A stretch of 5,467 bases of DNA from Clostridia bacterium. GTDB lineage: Bacteria; Bacillota; Sulfobacillia; SLMV01. The DNA is taken from NCBI GenBank assembly GCA_007136565.1, contig SLGS01000182.1:1-5467 (forward strand), in the 5' to 3' direction. The translations under genes were made by a program, and so were the position numbers. Every line of letters begins with the position of its first letter. The stretch's first letter is position 1. Below the pieces are notes generated by a model. It was not told where the DNA came from and ran no database searches. It saw only the letters and a program-made list of their open reading frames with translations. Below are positions 1 to 5,467 of this stretch, piece after piece.

Positions 1-1
1 G

Positions 2-91
2 CTGGCAATCCTTCGAGACGAGATAGAAAACCCCGGTGACGCCGCGCGGTGGTTGATGCGCAACGCCCCGGAGCCGAGGGATTTCCAATGA
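2..91 (+). CDS. C-terminal fragment of an unidentified protein
   Basis: The frame starting at base 2 is open and gives 29 residues ending in RNAPEPRDFQ before a TGA at 89-91. The fragment includes LRDEIENPGD followed by AARWLMRNAP, which has amphipathic-helix character and balanced charge, and reads like a genuine protein tail rather than random frame. The stop lies just before a strong hairpin, as expected for a gene end. It converges with pyrG. I do not recognise the family from so short a piece, and the start and any domains lie left of the window. The coding call rests only on residue composition and on the stop-plus-hairpin context. Confidence 0.6.
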   Translation: MAILRDEIENPGDAARWLMRNAPEPRDFQ

Positions 92-92
92 A

Positions 93-118
93 GGGGGAGG
101 CGGATCCTCGCCTCCCCC
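93..118. terminator. Hairpin between convergent genes, probable bidirectional terminator
   Basis: GGGGGAGGCG at 93-102 is perfectly complementary to CGCCTCCCCC at 109-118, with a 6-base loop GATCCT. The stem sits one base after the upstream gene's stop and 22 bases beyond the pyrG stop on the other strand. Neither side has a proper U-tract: the minus-strand exit is TTCATT and the plus-strand exit is GGGGAAG. It would therefore be a weak or factor-assisted intrinsic terminator, or an mRNA 3'-end stabiliser. Position and stem strength make a shared transcription end the best reading. Confidence 0.65.
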
Positions 119-140
119 GGGGAAGCTGCAGATTCTTCGT

Positions 141-1760
141 CTACTCCTGGGCCAGGGCGGCCCCGAGGAACTCGCGAAACAGGGGATGGACGCGAGTGGG
201 ACGAGACTTGAACTCGGGGTGGAATTGAACTCCCAGGAACCACGGGTGATCCTCCAACTCCACGATTTCCACCAGGTCGCCCTCGGGCCACACCCCCGCG
301 GCGTGCATACCCGATCGAGCCATATCACCGCGATACTCGTTGTTGATTTCGTACCTGTGCCGATGTCTCTCTTTGACCTCGGGACAACCGTACGCCCCCG
401 ACGCCAGGCTACCCGGGGACAGCTTGCACGGATACGTACCCAGCCTCATGGTTCCGCCCATGAGGTCGAGGTCCTTTTGATCGGGCATCATATCGATGAC
501 CGGGTGCGGCGTATCCCGATCGAACTCGGTGCTGTTGGCGTCTTGTAGGCCGATGACGTTCCGGGCGAACTCTATAACGGCGCACTGTAGTCCGAGGCAG
601 AGGCCGAGGAAGGGAACCCGGTTCTCCCGCGCATACCTGATGGCGGCGATCTTACCCTCTATTCCTCGATCCCCGAATCCCCCGGGCACCACGACCCCGT
701 CGGCGTCGGCGAGCCTGGACTCGGCCAAGCGCAGCGACTCATCGGGATCGGAACCGATCAGGTCCTCGGAATCCACCCATTGCAACTCTACGCTCACACC
801 GTGGTGTATCCCCGCGTGCACCAGGGATTCCACCACCGACATGTAGGCATCGTGCAAATCCACGTACTTGCCGACGATGGCCACTCGGGTGGTCCCCTCC
901 GGATTCTTGAAGCGATGGATCATCCGGCGCCAATCCGCGAGATCCTTTTCCGCCTCTTCGAAGCCGAAGTGATCCATCACCAGGTCTGCGAATCCCTGGT
1001 CCTCCAGCATCAGTGGCACCTCGTATATGGTGGAGGCGTCGGCGTTGGATATAACCGCCTCCTCGGGAACGTCGCAAAAGAGGGCGAGCTTGGAGGTCAC
1101 ATCGGGGGTGAGGACCTGCTCGGACCGACAGACAATCACGTCGGGCGCTATCCCGATGCTGCGGAGGGAAGCCACCGAATGCTGGGTCGGCTTCGTCTTG
1201 AGTTCCCCGGCCGCCTCGATGTAGGGAACCAGGGTGACGTGGACGTAGAGAACACCCCTCCGCCCGGCATCGACCTTCATCTGCCTTATGGCTTCCAAGA
1301 AGGGCAGACTCTCGATATCTCCCACGGTTCCGCCTATTTCGGCGATGACCACGTCTATCCCGGGAAAGGCCGCGACCTTCTCGATCCTGCTTTTGATCTC
1401 GTTCGTTATGTGAGGGATTACTTGAACCGTGGCCCCGAGGAACTCGCCCCGGCGTTCGCGTTCGATCACGCTGGAGTATACGCCACCGGTGGTAACGTTG
1501 TGATCCTGGCTGAGGTTTTCGTCGATGAATCTTTCGTAGTGCCCGAGATCCAGGTCCGTCTCGGCGCCGTCCTCGGTTACGAACACCTCGCCGTGCTGCA
1601 GGGGGCTCATCGTCCCCGGATCCACGTTCAGGTAGGGATCCAGTTTCATTATGGCCACCCTGAGCCCTCGGCTCTTGAGGAGCCTACCGAGGGAGGCGGC
1701 GGTGATACCCTTTCCGAGCCCGGAGAGCACCCCTCCTGTGACGAATATGAACTTGCCCAT
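141..1760 (-). CDS. pyrG: CTP synthase (glutamine-hydrolysing)
   Basis: This cytosolic enzyme converts UTP, ATP and glutamine to CTP, the last step of de novo pyrimidine nucleotide synthesis. The 539-residue length is normal for the family. The N-terminal synthetase domain (about 1-270) begins with the P-loop-like TGGVLSGLGKGI and carries EDGAETDLDLGHYERF, where D71 is the expected Mg ligand, and EIGGTVGDIES with E141. The C-terminal class I glutaminase domain (about 290-535) has the oxyanion strand PGGFGDRG, nucleophile C388 in GLCLGLQ, and H514/E516 in QFHPEF, completing the triad. The ATG start is set by AGGAGG eight bases upstream (1769-1774). The gene diverges from an iron-uptake operon with no evident functional link. 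No active-site residue is missing. Confidence 0.98.
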   Translation of the reverse strand: MGKFIFVTGGVLSGLGKGITAASLGRLLKSRGLRVAIMKLDPYLNVDPGTMSPLQHGEVFVTEDGAETDLDLGHYERFIDENLSQDHNVTTGGVYSSVIERERRGEFLGATVQVIPHITNEIKSRIEKVAAFPGIDVVIAEIGGTVGDIESLPFLEAIRQMKVDAGRRGVLYVHVTLVPYIEAAGELKTKPTQHSVASLRSIGIAPDVIVCRSEQVLTPDVTSKLALFCDVPEEAVISNADASTIYEVPLMLEDQGFADLVMDHFGFEEAEKDLADWRRMIHRFKNPEGTTRVAIVGKYVDLHDAYMSVVESLVHAGIHHGVSVELQWVDSEDLIGSDPDESLRLAESRLADADGVVVPGGFGDRGIEGKIAAIRYARENRVPFLGLCLGLQCAVIEFARNVIGLQDANSTEFDRDTPHPVIDMMPDQKDLDLMGGTMRLGTYPCKLSPGSLASGAYGCPEVKERHRHRYEINNEYRGDMARSGMHAAGVWPEGDLVEIVELEDHPWFLGVQFHPEFKSRPTRVHPLFREFLGAALAQE

Positions 1761-1768
1761 ACGAACAG

Positions 1769-1774
1769 CCTCCT
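1769..1774 (-). promoter_or_regulatory. pyrG ribosome binding site
   Basis: On the minus strand AGGAGG lies 8 nt before the ATG at 1760-1758, which is ideal spacing. The preceding leader contains CCTC and CCTCGAGG segments that could pair with the site, but the pairing is short, so I make no claim of translational control. Confidence 0.85.
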
Positions 1775-1850
1775 GTCACCTCGAGGAAGAGGATTGAATT
1801 CTCGTTAAGGAAACGTGGGGGAAGCACCGAACCGCGGTCGAGCCAGCTCA

Positions 1851-1896
1851 CAAAAGCAAAAGGCCCAGTCGGCGAGAGCTCCTCGACTTGGTGCCC
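1851..1896 (-). terminator. Candidate pyrG leader attenuator
   Basis: The predicted transcript starts GGGC at 1896. Bases 1895-1884 pair with 1871-1862 to give 10 base pairs (GGC, CC, AGTCG against CGACT, GG, GCC) with two single-A bulges at 1892 and 1889 and a 12-base apical region. The 3' arm runs directly into TTTTGCTTTTG (1861-1851). This is the form of an intrinsic terminator only about 45 nt from the start and well before the gene. Known family behaviour: in Bacillus subtilis and other Gram-positives, pyrG transcripts begin GGGC, and low CTP causes repeated G addition that disrupts a leader terminator. The fold here was drawn by eye, and the T-run is interrupted by GC. Confidence 0.5.
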
Positions 1897-1902
1897 ACGC
1901 TT

Positions 1903-1931
1903 ATTCTATGCCTCCCGTCGAGGGGAGTCAA
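1903..1931 (-). promoter_or_regulatory. pyrG promoter, sigma-70 type
   Basis: Read on the minus strand, TTGACT (1931-1926) is followed by a 17-base spacer and TAGAAT (1908-1903). Each hexamer matches consensus at five of six positions with optimal spacing. The discriminator AAGCGT places a likely start at the first G of GGGC (1896), giving a leader of about 135 nt before the ATG. The spacer contains a near-perfect palindrome, CTCCCGTCGAGGGGAG as read on the plus strand, which could be an operator. The start point is inferred. Confidence 0.7.
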
Positions 1932-1977
1932 CATTTTCGGACCCGCCGAGATCGATGCGTCACCTCCGTCCCGGTCC

Positions 1978-2006
1978 TTGACCGTTTTAGTGATAATGAG
2001 TATCAT
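1978..2006 (+). promoter_or_regulatory. Iron-transport operon promoter, sigma-70 type
   Basis: TTGACC at 1978-1983, a 17-base spacer and TATCAT at 2001-2006 match the sigma-70 consensus at five of six positions in each hexamer. Transcription should begin near 2012-2014, leaving a very short leader before the Shine-Dalgarno at 2019-2028. The -10 element lies wholly within the Fur-like box, so repressor binding would block polymerase directly. The -35 hexamers of this promoter and the divergent pyrG promoter are 46 bases apart. Confidence 0.7.
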
Positions 2007-2010
2007 TACC
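1992..2010 (+). promoter_or_regulatory. Fur-box-like operator
   Basis: GATAATGAGTATCATTACC matches the classical 19-bp Fur box (GATAATGATAATCATTATC) at 16 positions, and seven of its nine symmetric pairs are complementary. It covers the -10 of the downstream promoter, the standard place for Fe(II)-dependent repression by Fur. The genes it precedes encode a ferric-iron importer, which supports the reading independently. A related metalloregulator of the Fur superfamily (Mur, Zur) could recognise a similar site. Confidence 0.75.
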
Positions 2011-2020
2011 GATACGGTAA
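2006..2020 (+). repeat. Perfect inverted repeat over the inferred transcription start
   Basis: TTACCG (2006-2011) and CGGTAA (2015-2020) form a perfect 6+6 inverted repeat around ATA. It overlaps the right end of the Fur-like box and touches the first bases of the Shine-Dalgarno. Because the inferred start lies near its centre, it is more likely a DNA operator half-overlapping the first than an RNA hairpin. If transcription begins upstream of 2006 it would instead form a small 5' hairpin next to the ribosome site. Confidence 0.5.
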
Positions 2021-2028
2021 GGAGGTCC
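2019..2028 (+). promoter_or_regulatory. Ribosome binding site that fixes the binding-protein start
   Basis: AAGGAGGTCC is close to a full anti-16S match and lies 3 nt before the TTG at 2032 (about 6 nt from the AGGAGG core, which ends at 2025). The alternative in-frame ATG at 1996 lies inside the Fur-like box and -10 element and has no purine-rich site before it, so TTG at 2032 is preferred. Confidence 0.8.
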
Positions 2029-2031
2029 ACT

Positions 2032-3063
2032 TTGAACTACAATTTGAAAAACGTAGTGCTTGCGGCACTCGTGGTGATCGTCGCCCTATCCGTCGGCGCC
2101 TGTTCGTCTTCCGACGACGAAATAGTCGTGTATTCCGCCCGGCGCGAAGGCTTTGTCAGGCCCGTATTGGAATCCTTCGAAAAGGAAACCGGCATCAGGG
2201 TACGCCTTCTCACCGGTGGAGAGGCCCTGGTCAACCGCATAGTGTCAGAAGGTGATGATGTAAAAGCGGATGTCTTCCTCGCCAACGACACCGGCGCAAT
2301 GGAATTCTTGAGGGAAAACGAACTCCTGGCGGCCAACGACTCGGCGAGGGTCGCCTCCGTTGATGAGCGCTATCGAGCCCCGGATGGTTCCTGGGTCGGC
2401 ATCTCCGCGCGCACCCGGGTCTTCATGTACAATCGCGACCTGATCTCGTCCGACGAAATGCCCACCCGAATAGAAGACCTGGCCGATCCTCGCTGGGCAA
2501 ATTCCTTCGCCGTTGCGCGTGGTGGTAACAGCTCCACCGTAACCCACGTAGCGGTACTCAGATCCGTCTGGGGTGACGAGCGAACCGCGGATTGGCTATC
2601 GGCCATTAATTCCAACTCGGGGGCCGTCCTCGATGGCCACACGGCCATAAGACACGCCGTCGGATCCGGTGAATTCGCCTTTGGTCTCGTCAATAACTAC
2701 TACTACCATCTGCAATCGAGGGAACCAGCGAACAACAATGTCGGGGTCATATATCCCGACGGCCAACCCGGTGAAATGGGTGCCTTCGTCAACGCCGCCG
2801 GAGCGGCCCTGCTTCGGGACGCACCGAATCATGATGCGGCGGTCGGGTTAATCGATTACCTCCTGGCCCCAGAACAGGTCCAAGCGTTTACCGAGCTCAG
2901 TCGCGAAACCCCACTGGATCCTTCCATCCCGGTGGTGCCGGAGGCGGATCCCATAGACTCGTACGCGACGATGGAAATTCCCCTGACCGGTGTCGGAGAG
3001 GCATGGCGGGACGCACGAGACTTGATATCCGAGTCCGGATTGGACCTCGGCTTGGATAACTGA
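2032..3063 (+). CDS. fbpA: Fe(III) ABC transporter substrate-binding lipoprotein (FbpA/FutA family)
   Basis: This extracytoplasmic binding protein captures ferric iron and delivers it to the permease. From the TTG start it is 343 residues. A basic N-terminus and hydrophobic stretch (8-20) end in the lipobox VGAC, so C24 should be lipidated and anchor the protein to the membrane. The mature part is a two-lobe type 2 binding fold: VVYSARREG (32-40), FEKETGIRV, then ADVFLANDTGAM (79-90), as in the iron-binding subfamily. VNNYYYHL (220-227) corresponds to the NNYYWH motif of neisserial FbpA, whose two adjacent tyrosines bind Fe(III); here they are Y223 and Y224. The histidine ligand of classical FbpA appears to be R38. 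The frame stays open upstream to 1888, but that part crosses the promoter. The Fur-like site supports iron over thiamine or phosphonate as substrate. The name fbpA denotes the family; futA, sfuA or afuA would be equally valid. Confidence 0.9.
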   Translation: MNYNLKNVVLAALVVIVALSVGACSSSDDEIVVYSARREGFVRPVLESFEKETGIRVRLLTGGEALVNRIVSEGDDVKADVFLANDTGAMEFLRENELLAANDSARVASVDERYRAPDGSWVGISARTRVFMYNRDLISSDEMPTRIEDLADPRWANSFAVARGGNSSTVTHVAVLRSVWGDERTADWLSAINSNSGAVLDGHTAIRHAVGSGEFAFGLVNNYYYHLQSREPANNNVGVIYPDGQPGEMGAFVNAAGAALLRDAPNHDAAVGLIDYLLAPEQVQAFTELSRETPLDPSIPVVPEADPIDSYATMEIPLTGVGEAWRDARDLISESGLDLGLDN

Positions 3064-3098
3064 CTCGAGAGGGCAGACGGTCGGCCCAAGCTTAGCCT

Positions 3099-3105
3099 AG
3101 GAGGT
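3099..3105 (+). promoter_or_regulatory. Permease ribosome binding site
   Basis: AGGAGGT lies 9 nt before the GTG at 3115. It sits in the 51-base gap after the binding-protein stop. That gap also holds a weak GGGC...GCCC inverted repeat (3071-3087) without a T-run, and no convincing promoter is visible, so co-transcription is expected. Confidence 0.8.
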
Positions 3106-3114
3106 GCATATATC

Positions 3115-4662
3115 GTGGCGGACAAGAGAATGGATCCCGCTGGCATTGTAATCAGCGTCGCCGTGACCATGGTAGCGGTAGTGGTTATCATGCCCCTGGC
3201 TCAAATCGCCCTGTCCGCCCTAGCCGTGACCCCGGACCGGTGGGTCGACCTCTTGGATGATCGGATTCCACACCTTCTCCGGAACACCCTGTCACTGGTG
3301 GTCGCAGTCACCTTCCTTTCCCTCTTCTGGGGAACGCTTCTGGCGTGGCTCGCCCACCGCACGGATGTGCCCGGAGCGGGTACCTGGCGCTGGCTACTGG
3401 CGCTTCCCCTCGCCTTCCCCCCTTACGTCGGGGCCCTGGCCTACATTTCCATTTTCGGCCCCCGGGGGATGCTGGTGGAGCAATTCGCGTTCAGCCCACC
3501 GGACATCTATTCCTTCGGCGGAGCCGTCCTCATCCTCACGGCCTTTACGTACCCTTACGTATTCCTGATCGTGGGATCGGCCCTACGCAGGGGTGGAGCG
3601 GAACTCGAGGAAGCGGCGATGATGACGGGAGCCCGTCCCCTCAAGATACTCTTCGGAATCACCCTGCCACTTCTTCGCCCCGCCCTCCTGGCGGGAGGGC
3701 TCCTGGTGTCCCTTTACGTACTCGGGGATTTCGGCGTCGTCAGCCTACTGCGATACCCGACCTTTACCTCAGCCATCTACTTCCAACTCGAAGGTTTCGA
3801 CCCGGGCTCCGCCGCTGTATTGAGCCTGGTATTGGTTATGTTGACCATGTCCGTCCTGGGTATCAAACGCCTCGCCGGGCCGAGGAACGGTCGCTACTCG
3901 AGTCGCCGTTCCCGTCCCGACACCCGCCGCCACTACCTCGGTGGGCTCAGGATCCCGGCGATGGTCACGGTCCTCCTTTCCGCGGTGGCGACAACAGGCA
4001 TCGTGCTCTCGGTGTTGATACACTGGACAATTCGCGGGCTGGCTTCCGGAGTCGATCCCCGCCTCGGCACCTACCTCGCCAACAGCCTCATGTTGGGCGT
4101 CATCGCAGCCTCTTTGACCATGCTCTTTTCCATCCCCGTGGCCCATCAGTCCATCCGGGCGACGAGTCTCTCCTCGAGGATCACGGCGGGGTTATGCTAT
4201 GCCGGATATTCCATCCCGGGGGTCATCATCGGCCTCGGCACACTGGCGACGTTCATCGGAGTCGTGAGCCCCCTCTACGGAACCGCGGTTCCCATGATCG
4301 CAGCCCTTTTCATAAGGTTCCTTCCACAAAACCTAGAGGCCAGCGGTGCCTCCCTGGAGCGGGTTTCTCCCGACCTCGAAGAGGCCGGACGCGTCGGAGG
4401 AGCGACCCGGGGCCAGGTTCTTCGAAAGATCACTATCCCGTTGATGAAGCCGGGCGTTTTGGCCGGTGGTGCCCTTGTCTTCGTAAGTTCGATCAAGGAA
4501 CTGCCCGCCTCCCTGATCCTGAGACCCGCGGGCTTCGATACCCTGGCCGTTAGGGTGTGGATGGAGGCCGCCGAGGGTTTCTACGAGCTGGCCGCCCCGG
4601 CGGCACTCTTGATCGTAGGAATATCCCTCGTCTTTCTTCGCCTATCCGTCGAGGATTTTTAG
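3115..4662 (+). CDS. fbpB: Fe(III) ABC transporter permease, fused two-domain type
   Basis: This inner-membrane subunit forms the translocation path for iron released by the binding protein. It has 515 residues and about 12 hydrophobic helices, near 11-33, 58-80, 93-115, 136-158, 188-212, 231-250, 281-303, 325-345, 358-382, 386-404, 446-465 and 491-510. It contains two binding-protein-dependent permease domains in one chain. Each has the cytoplasmic EAA coupling loop that docks on the ATPase: EEAAMMTGARPL (165-176) and EEAGRVGGATRG (422-433), each followed about 12 residues on by LPLLRP or IPLMKP. This duplicated form is typical of FbpB/SfuB/FutB iron permeases and of ThiP. A basic linker (251-280) separates the halves. 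The GTG start follows a well-placed AGGAGGT. It lies between the binding-protein and ATPase genes in the usual order. Confidence 0.93.
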   Translation: MADKRMDPAGIVISVAVTMVAVVVIMPLAQIALSALAVTPDRWVDLLDDRIPHLLRNTLSLVVAVTFLSLFWGTLLAWLAHRTDVPGAGTWRWLLALPLAFPPYVGALAYISIFGPRGMLVEQFAFSPPDIYSFGGAVLILTAFTYPYVFLIVGSALRRGGAELEEAAMMTGARPLKILFGITLPLLRPALLAGGLLVSLYVLGDFGVVSLLRYPTFTSAIYFQLEGFDPGSAAVLSLVLVMLTMSVLGIKRLAGPRNGRYSSRRSRPDTRRHYLGGLRIPAMVTVLLSAVATTGIVLSVLIHWTIRGLASGVDPRLGTYLANSLMLGVIAASLTMLFSIPVAHQSIRATSLSSRITAGLCYAGYSIPGVIIGLGTLATFIGVVSPLYGTAVPMIAALFIRFLPQNLEASGASLERVSPDLEEAGRVGGATRGQVLRKITIPLMKPGVLAGGALVFVSSIKELPASLILRPAGFDTLAVRVWMEAAEGFYELAAPAALLIVGISLVFLRLSVEDF

Positions 4663-4664
4663 AT

Positions 4665-4670
4665 AGGAGG
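4665..4670 (+). promoter_or_regulatory. ATPase ribosome binding site
   Basis: AGGAGG begins three bases after the permease stop and lies 9 nt before a TTG at 4680. An in-frame TGA at 4674-4676 rules out any start upstream, and the next in-frame ATG is at codon 69, after Walker A. The TTG start is therefore essentially forced. Confidence 0.88.
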
Positions 4671-4679
4671 AACTGACCA

Positions 4680-5467
4680 TTGCAAGCATATGCCGCAAGT
4701 CTCGAGGGCGTCTTCAAGTGGTTCACGACGGAGCGCCCGGCCATCGCGGATATCGACCTAACCGTGGAGCAAGGTGAAATCCTTACCCTGATCGGACCCA
4801 GCGGGTGCGGGAAGACTACCACCCTGAGACTCATAGCCGGGCTGGAGACCGCCAACGGTGGTGCGATCCGGGTGAACGGAAAGATGGTTGACGACGGGTC
4901 GGAGTGGATTCCTCCCGAGCGGCGAAGTATCGGGATGGTTTTCCAAGATTACGCCCTATTCCCACACCTACGCGTCAAGGACAACATCGGGTTCGGATAC
5001 GAAGCCTCGGATCGCCGAGAGAAGATCATGCGCGCCCTCCAGGATGTCCATCTAGATGGACTCGAGGATCGCTATCCCCACGAGCTCTCGGGGGGGCAGC
5101 AGCAAAGGGTTGCCCTGGGACGAGCATTGCTGCGCAGACCCTCCCTCATACTGCTCGATGAACCCTTCAGCAATCTCGATCCCCACCTCCGGCGCGACAT
5201 GCAGCGGGATGTCTCCCGCATCCTCCGCGAATCCGGGGCCGCGGCCATCCTAGTCACGCACGATCACAGGGACGCCCTGGCCGTTTCGGATTCTGTGGCG
5301 ATAATGTCCGAGGGAAACATCGTGCGCCGGGGAACTCCGAGGGAAGTTTACACCGACCCCCGAAACGAATTCTCCGCCAGGTTCCTCGGCAGGGCCAATA
5401 TCATCGACGGTCGGATTCAAGACTCGGGAACCCGCCTCGAAACTCCCCTGGGGGCATTCGCCGGGAA
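4680..5467 (+). CDS. fbpC: Fe(III) ABC transporter ATP-binding protein, 3'-truncated by window edge
   Basis: This cytoplasmic ATPase drives the importer. The frame is open to the right edge, giving 262 complete codons of a protein that is normally about 340-360 residues. All nucleotide-binding motifs are present in order: Walker A GPSGCGKTT (39-47), Q-loop VFQDYALFPH with Q89, signature LSGGQQQR (136-143), Walker B LILLDEP (156-162), D-loop SNLD (164-167) and switch H194 in VTHD. After about residue 238 the sequence (GRANIIDGRI) enters the C-terminal regulatory domain of the FbpC/CysA/PotA/MalK class, which continues outside the window. It starts 17 nt after the permease stop and is translated from a TTG. 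The sequence itself cannot separate an iron ATPase from close relatives (thiamine, spermidine, sulfate); the operon context decides for iron. Confidence 0.93.
   Translation, partial: MQAYAASLEGVFKWFTTERPAIADIDLTVEQGEILTLIGPSGCGKTTTLRLIAGLETANGGAIRVNGKMVDDGSEWIPPERRSIGMVFQDYALFPHLRVKDNIGFGYEASDRREKIMRALQDVHLDGLEDRYPHELSGGQQQRVALGRALLRRPSLILLDEPFSNLDPHLRRDMQRDVSRILRESGAAAILVTHDHRDALAVSDSVAIMSEGNIVRRGTPREVYTDPRNEFSARFLGRANIIDGRIQDSGTRLETPLGAFAG

Noticed and set aside
780..1808. A 342-codon open frame on the plus strand opposite pyrG
   Set aside because: It is antisense to an intact, motif-complete CTP synthase. Its translation has no recognisable domain, and the opening reflects GC-rich codon bias.
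1800..1813. CGTT...AACG hairpin in the distal pyrG leader as a second terminator
   Set aside because: The stem is only four base pairs with no following T-run, so it is not a credible terminator.
1888..2031. A 48-residue N-terminal extension of the binding protein
   Set aside because: The frame is open, but it covers the promoter, Fur-like box and Shine-Dalgarno. Starting at 2032 gives a textbook lipoprotein signal peptide, whereas the extension would bury it.
1815..2255. A 146-codon plus-strand frame across the intergenic region
   Set aside because: It overlaps the binding-protein gene in another frame, has no domain, and crosses both divergent promoters.
3087..3105. TTAGCCTAGG before the permease as a DtxR/IdeR iron box
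   Set aside because: Only the central TTAGCCTA fits; the outer arms do not match (about 10 of 19 by eye), and most of the right half is the Shine-Dalgarno.
3345..4553. A 402-codon plus-strand frame inside the permease gene
   Set aside because: It overlaps the permease in another frame, and its product is Pro/Arg-rich low-complexity, typical of an out-of-frame reading of GC-rich DNA.
4680..5467. Thiamine (ThiBPQ) or other substrate for the transporter
   Set aside because: The fused permease also occurs in ThiP, but the NNYYYH tyrosine motif of the binding protein and the Fur-like operator favour ferric iron, and no TPP riboswitch-like leader is present in the very short 5' region.

Overview
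The window holds the 3' tip of an unidentified gene, a complete CTP synthase gene (pyrG) on the minus strand, and a divergent plus-strand operon for a periplasmic-binding-protein-dependent Fe(III) ABC transporter. The transporter's ATPase gene runs off the right edge. The DNA is GC-rich and densely coded, with strong AGGAGG Shine-Dalgarno sites and frequent TTG or GTG starts. The solute-binding protein is a lipoprotein. These traits suit a high-GC bacterium with free-living housekeeping genes. The CTP synthase wording looks actinobacterial (Acidimicrobiia-like) to me, but this placement is a low-confidence inference and cannot be settled from this sequence alone.

Layout. At 2-91 is the last 29 codons of a plus-strand gene converging on pyrG. 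At 93-118 a perfect 10-bp GC hairpin separates the two genes and probably serves as a shared terminator. pyrG fills 141-1760 on the minus strand, with all catalytic motifs of both its synthetase and glutaminase domains. The 271-base gap at 1761-2031 is the regulatory hub. On the minus strand it carries a sigma-70-like pyrG promoter (TTGACT-17-TAGAAT) and a 135-nt leader that should begin GGGC and fold at once into a hairpin followed by a T-rich run. On the plus strand it carries a second near-consensus promoter (TTGACC-17-TATCAT) whose -10 lies inside a Fur-box-like element matching 16 of 19 positions, followed by a perfect 6+6 palindrome and a strong Shine-Dalgarno.

The plus-strand genes are a lipoprotein Fe(III)-binding protein (2032-3063), a fused two-domain 12-TM permease (3115-4662) and an ABC ATPase (4680 onward). 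They are spaced 51 and 17 nt apart, each with its own AGGAGG, and none starts with ATG. Together they form an FbpABC/FutABC-type importer: the lipoprotein captures ferric iron outside the membrane, the permease passes it through, and the ATPase powers transport. The Fur-like site implies repression under iron sufficiency.

No mobile element, CRISPR array, tRNA or rRNA is visible. The genes belong to known families. The least ordinary signals are regulatory: a possible CTP-sensing attenuator at pyrG and the stacked palindromes over the iron-operon promoter.
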